DNA from: Alphaproteobacteria bacterium
GTDB lineage: Bacteria; Pseudomonadota; Alphaproteobacteria; RF32; CAG-239
Length of the DNA: 50,811 nt
Reading direction: 5' to 3'
NCBI GenBank assembly: GCA_017471705.1
Contig: JAFUSH010000007.1
Coordinates: forward strand, 1-50,811
Below the pieces are notes generated by a model, which did not search any database, was not told the DNA's origin, and was given only the letters and a program-made list of their open reading frames with translations. Of the stretch, positions 48,133-50,811 are shown piece after piece (the stretch's first letter is position 1; every line of letters starts with the position of its first letter). The translations under genes were made by a program, and so were the position numbers.

Positions 48133-49650
48133 ATGGCTTTAAAAACGACCAGAAAAGAAAATTATCCTCAGTGGTATCAATGCGTAGTATCTGCAGCAGA
48201 TATGGCCGAAAATTCGGTTTCTCCGGGCTGTATGGTAATGAAGGCTTGGGGCTACGGATTATGGGAAAGATTGCAGCGTGTATTGGATGAAAAAATTAAA
48301 GAAACCGGACACGAAAACTATTACTTCCCTATGTTTATTCCGCTCTCATTTTTTCAAAAAGAAGCTGACCACGTAGAAGGTTTTGCCAAGGAAATGGCAG
48401 TGGTAACCCATTCTCGTTTGGTAAACGAAGATGGTAAATTAAAACCGTCTTCTCCGTTGGAAGAACCGTTAATTGTGCGTCCGACCAGTGAAACCATTAT
48501 TGCCGATTCATTTGCCAAATGGGTTAAATCATATCGTGATTTACCGATTTTGCTTAACCAATGGGCCAATGTGGTGCGTTGGGAAATGCGTCCGCGCCTG
48601 TTTTTGCGCACCCGTGAATTTTTATGGCAGGAAGGTCATACCGTTCACGCAACCTTGAAAGAAGCCGAAGATGAAACCATAACAATGCTTAATGTTTATA
48701 AAGAATTTGCCGAAAACACTCTGGCGATGCCTGTATTAACCGGTCGCAAACCGGAACACGAAAAATTTCCGGGGGCGATTGATACTTATTGTATTGAAGC
48801 GATGATGCAGGACGGTAAAGCTCTGCAAGCGGGAACTTCTCACTTTTTGGGGCAGAATTTTGCCAAATCGGCTGATATCAAATTCGTAAATGCCAATAAT
48901 GAATTGGAATATGCTTACACAACCTCGTGGGGTGTTTCCACCCGCTTTATCGGCGGAGTTATTATGTCGCACGCCGATGATGAGGGAATGGCGGTTCCGC
49001 CGCGGGTGGCTCCGTATCAGATTGTATTCATTCCGCTGATTAAAAAGGAAGAAGACCGTCAAAAGGTTACGGACTATATCGCGAGCCTTCAAAACGAAAT
49101 TAAAAATAAGACCGCCTTCGGTGAAAAAATTCGCATCAAAGTTGATACTCGCGATAAAAGCAATGTCGACAAGGTTTGGGAATGGATAAGAAAAGGCGCG
49201 CCTATGGTTTGCGAAATCGGAGCTCGTGACGTGGACTCCGACGGTTTAATGGTTAAAGAGCGTATTTTCATCGGGCAACCGGAAGGCAAAAAGATTCTGA
49301 AAAAAGATGAGTTCATTAACCAAATCAGCGAGCGTTTGGAGTTTTTGCAACAGGAAATGTTCAAACGCGCACAAAAACGTTTGGAAGATAATATCAGAAC
49401 AGATATTACCACACCGGAAGAGTTTGCCGCTTACTTTGCCAACTCTAATGAATGGATAGAAGACGGCAAACAGGGAAAAGTAGCGTTTGTCCGCGGTAAA
49501 TGGAGCGGAGATCCGGCAAGCGAAGAGATTTTAAAATCAATGAAAATAACTATTCGCTGCATACCGTTTGAGCAAAGCGGAACAACCGGAAAATGCCTGC
49601 TTACCGGTAAAGAGGCCACAACGGACGTTATTTACGCCCGTTCTTATTAA
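48133..49650 (+). CDS. proS: Prolyl-tRNA synthetase, type without the insertion domain
   Basis: 505 aa. Class II synthetase of the archaeal/eukaryotic-like (ProS type 3) architecture: about 500 residues, no editing insertion between motifs 2 and 3, and a C-terminal extension after the anticodon domain. Motif 2 is RWEMRPRLFLRTREFLWQEG. The proline site includes LIVRPTSETII, and HFLGQNF and TTSWGVSTR precede motif 3 (IMSHADDEGMAVPPRVAP). The end is FEQSGTTGKCLLTGKEATTD then VIYARSY, resembling the degenerate zinc-binding tail. An AAAGGAG SD lies 6 nt upstream and the gene begins 4 nt after pheT, likely in the same operon. Confidence 0.95.
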   Translation: MALKTTRKENYPQWYQCVVSAADMAENSVSPGCMVMKAWGYGLWERLQRVLDEKIKETGHENYYFPMFIPLSFFQKEADHVEGFAKEMAVVTHSRLVNEDGKLKPSSPLEEPLIVRPTSETIIADSFAKWVKSYRDLPILLNQWANVVRWEMRPRLFLRTREFLWQEGHTVHATLKEAEDETITMLNVYKEFAENTLAMPVLTGRKPEHEKFPGAIDTYCIEAMMQDGKALQAGTSHFLGQNFAKSADIKFVNANNELEYAYTTSWGVSTRFIGGVIMSHADDEGMAVPPRVAPYQIVFIPLIKKEEDRQKVTDYIASLQNEIKNKTAFGEKIRIKVDTRDKSNVDKVWEWIRKGAPMVCEIGARDVDSDGLMVKERIFIGQPEGKKILKKDEFINQISERLEFLQQEMFKRAQKRLEDNIRTDITTPEEFAAYFANSNEWIEDGKQGKVAFVRGKWSGDPASEEILKSMKITIRCIPFEQSGTTGKCLLTGKEATTDVIYARSY

Positions 49651-49669
49651 TTTTTATGGAACATCAACA

Positions 49670-50656
49670 ATGCACTCAGCCGCTCACCCTTTTTTCTCGG
49701 TAATCACTCCGACATACAATCGGGGACATTTGCTAAGTGCATTGTTTGACTCTCTTAATAGGCAATCATTCAATGACTTTGAATGGATAATCGGTGATGA
49801 CGGCTCAACCGACAACACCGAAGAAGTGGTCAACAACTTCATTAAAGATGCTAATTTTTCGATTGTGTATCTTAAACTAAAACACGGAGGCAAACATAAC
49901 GCTTGTTTAGAAATAAGTAAGCATATTAAGGGACAATATGTTGTCAGCATTGACTCCGATGATGAACTTTATACCAACGGCTCTTTGCAGGATATTCACG
50001 ATGAGATAATCAACTTGCCAAACAGCAAATTTTGGGGTGTCGGAAGTTGTTTTATTAATCAGGACGATAAAATATTTCCGCCTTTGAATAGCGATTTTGA
50101 AGACATCAGCCAAGATAAATTTTTGGAGTATTTCACTGCAAAATCATATATGCTCAATTCTTTCAGAGTATTAAAAGCGGAATGCGTTGAAATGCGTGAA
50201 CATCCTAAAAGTGAAGAGTTGGCGTATTATCCGGAAATTGTCGATATTCTGCAAACCGTTTTGGAAAACAAAGATTACCGTATACGTATTTTCAATAAAA
50301 CTTGGTATAAATATAATATGTATAATCCGGACAGCGTCACGGTTTTGCACAAAAATTCGGTTATTTTTTGGATTGAATGTGTTGAAATCGTCAATCTGTT
50401 CTATCAATACGGTCTTGATAAAAAGTATAAAGAATTTATTCACATCAGATTAAATAAACTCGGAAGAGGTATTTATAAACAAAAAGGATTTAGGGCAACT
50501 CTTGATGCGCTCAAATCGAAAGAAGCCAAGAAATATTTCATTTACGCCTGCTGCATCAGACGTTTTCTGCGTTATATATTTTTGATTGATAAACAAATGA
50601 GCCGTATTAAAGTATACTTATTCGGTATCAAAATTTTCGCATTGAAACGCAAATAG
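49670..50656 (+). CDS. Family 2 glycosyltransferase
   Basis: 328 aa from ATG 49670, which lies 19 nt after the proS stop; the open frame extends back inside proS but is not family-like there. GT-A fold: FSVITPTYNRGHLLSALFDS at the start, WIIGDDGSTDNTEEVV, and the metal-binding DxD as VSIDSDDEL (about 85-93). The C-terminal part is basic and aromatic with FIYACCIRRFLRYIF near the end, possibly a membrane-proximal helix. It probably adds a sugar to a surface glycan; donor and acceptor are unknown. No strong SD, so it may rely on read-through from proS. Confidence 0.85.
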   Translation: MHSAAHPFFSVITPTYNRGHLLSALFDSLNRQSFNDFEWIIGDDGSTDNTEEVVNNFIKDANFSIVYLKLKHGGKHNACLEISKHIKGQYVVSIDSDDELYTNGSLQDIHDEIINLPNSKFWGVGSCFINQDDKIFPPLNSDFEDISQDKFLEYFTAKSYMLNSFRVLKAECVEMREHPKSEELAYYPEIVDILQTVLENKDYRIRIFNKTWYKYNMYNPDSVTVLHKNSVIFWIECVEIVNLFYQYGLDKKYKEFIHIRLNKLGRGIYKQKGFRATLDALKSKEAKKYFIYACCIRRFLRYIFLIDKQMSRIKVYLFGIKIFALKRK

Positions 50657-50678
50657 CACGGTTTGCGATAATAGATAT

Positions 50679-50805
50679 CCACCAGTAAACTGGTGGTACT
50701 ATTAACGCTACAAACCTTGCGGTTTGACCGCACTTTCAGTGCGGAACGGCGTTATTCTAACGCCTTAACATTCATCCCCGTATAAATACGGGGTTTTCTG
50801 CAAGG
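50679..50805. repeat. Cluster of five perfect hairpins, possibly a structured RNA or an IS200/IS605-type end
   Basis: Consecutive stems: CCACCAGTAAACTGGTGG (50679-50696), AAACC-TTGC-GGTTT (50712-50725), CCGCACT-TTC-AGTGCGG (50728-50744), GGCGTT-ATTCT-AACGCC (50748-50764) and CCCCGTA-TAAA-TACGGGG plus TTTT (50776-50797). CCTTGC (50715-50720) and GCAAGG (50800-50805) could close the last ones into a branched fold. On the minus strand, ACCCCGTATTTATACGGGGA resembles the hairpin seen 3' of many tnpB genes. The last hairpin can also end transcripts of the glycosyltransferase. Confidence 0.5.
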
Positions 50806-50811
50806 CAACTA

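Noticed and set aside
50679-50805. CRISPR array
   Set aside because: The hairpins differ in sequence and are not regularly spaced identical repeats. No cas gene is seen.

Overview
The window looks like chromosomal DNA from an AT-rich, diderm (LPS-making) bacterium. An alphaproteobacterium is the best guess. The reasons are LpxI (rather than LpxH) next to LpxB, BamB and BamD, a YfgM-BamB-Der block, a type A RNase P RNA, an OmpR/EnvZ pair, and a ComEC that ends without a metallo-beta-lactamase domain. Most genes have good Shine-Dalgarno (SD) sites (AAGGAG type) and use the standard code. No taxonomic search was possible.

Layout. 1-620: left edge with a transposase-like remnant and a small single-gene cassette. 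618-2881 (minus): ettA and a secreted protein. 2984-6770: accessory stretch with tRNA-Lys(CUU), an ankyrin protein, a phage-like gene fragment, a cold-shock protein, tRNA-Gln(CUG) and small ORFs. 6798-7919: membrane metallophosphoesterase. 8259-17080 (minus): a long cluster, in transcription order rnpB-lpxC-bamD-recN-uvrC-pgsA-ompR-envZ. 17209-19744 (plus): an outer-membrane barrel, glmM and a membrane protein. 19749-24525 (minus): yfgM-like, bamB, der and a membrane protein. 24662-29438 (plus): diguanylate cyclase, RlmD-like methyltransferase and transketolase, tightly coupled. 29527-30513: two single-gene cassettes. 30543-34620 (plus): lpxI-lpxB-comEC with start/stop overlaps. 34639-37644: second accessory stretch with tRNA-Gly(CCC), a flavodoxin, another cassette, tRNA-Ala(CGC) and gene debris. 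37645-40350: an HhH-GPD-like protein and a frameshifted secreted metallopeptidase. 40358-43736 (minus): rnhB, a rhodanese, a DUF2207 protein and lemA. 43856-50656 (plus): rpmI-rplT, pheS-pheT, proS and a glycosyltransferase. The right edge is a cluster of five perfect hairpins.

Genes that work together: LpxC, LpxI and LpxB (lipid A), BamB and BamD (outer-membrane protein insertion), GlmM and PgsA (envelope precursors), UvrC, RecN, RNase HII and ComEC (DNA repair, replication and uptake), and L35, L20, PheST, ProS, Der, EttA and RNase P (translation).

The most unusual signal is at the tRNA genes. All four are followed by an inverted copy of part of their own T arm. In three of them the intrinsic terminator stem also runs outward into the tRNA 3' end (the full CCA in Gln and Gly, up to the acceptor/C boundary in Lys). 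All four carry a partial duplication of one end of the tRNA plus its flank, with a repeat distance of 166-168 bp in three cases and 197 bp in the fourth. The stretches between copies are GC-richer, hairpin-rich and share a short motif. An orphan tRNA 3' end with the same hairpin design lies at 37506-37563. This looks like a recurrent tRNA-associated repeat process or element that I do not recognise.

A second unusual signal is a set of four small genes (281, 29611, 30140 and 35864). Each has its own sigma70-like promoter and terminator, no SD site, and a TACAAYTATG-like start. Three are GC-richer than their neighbours. They resemble moron-type acquired cassettes.
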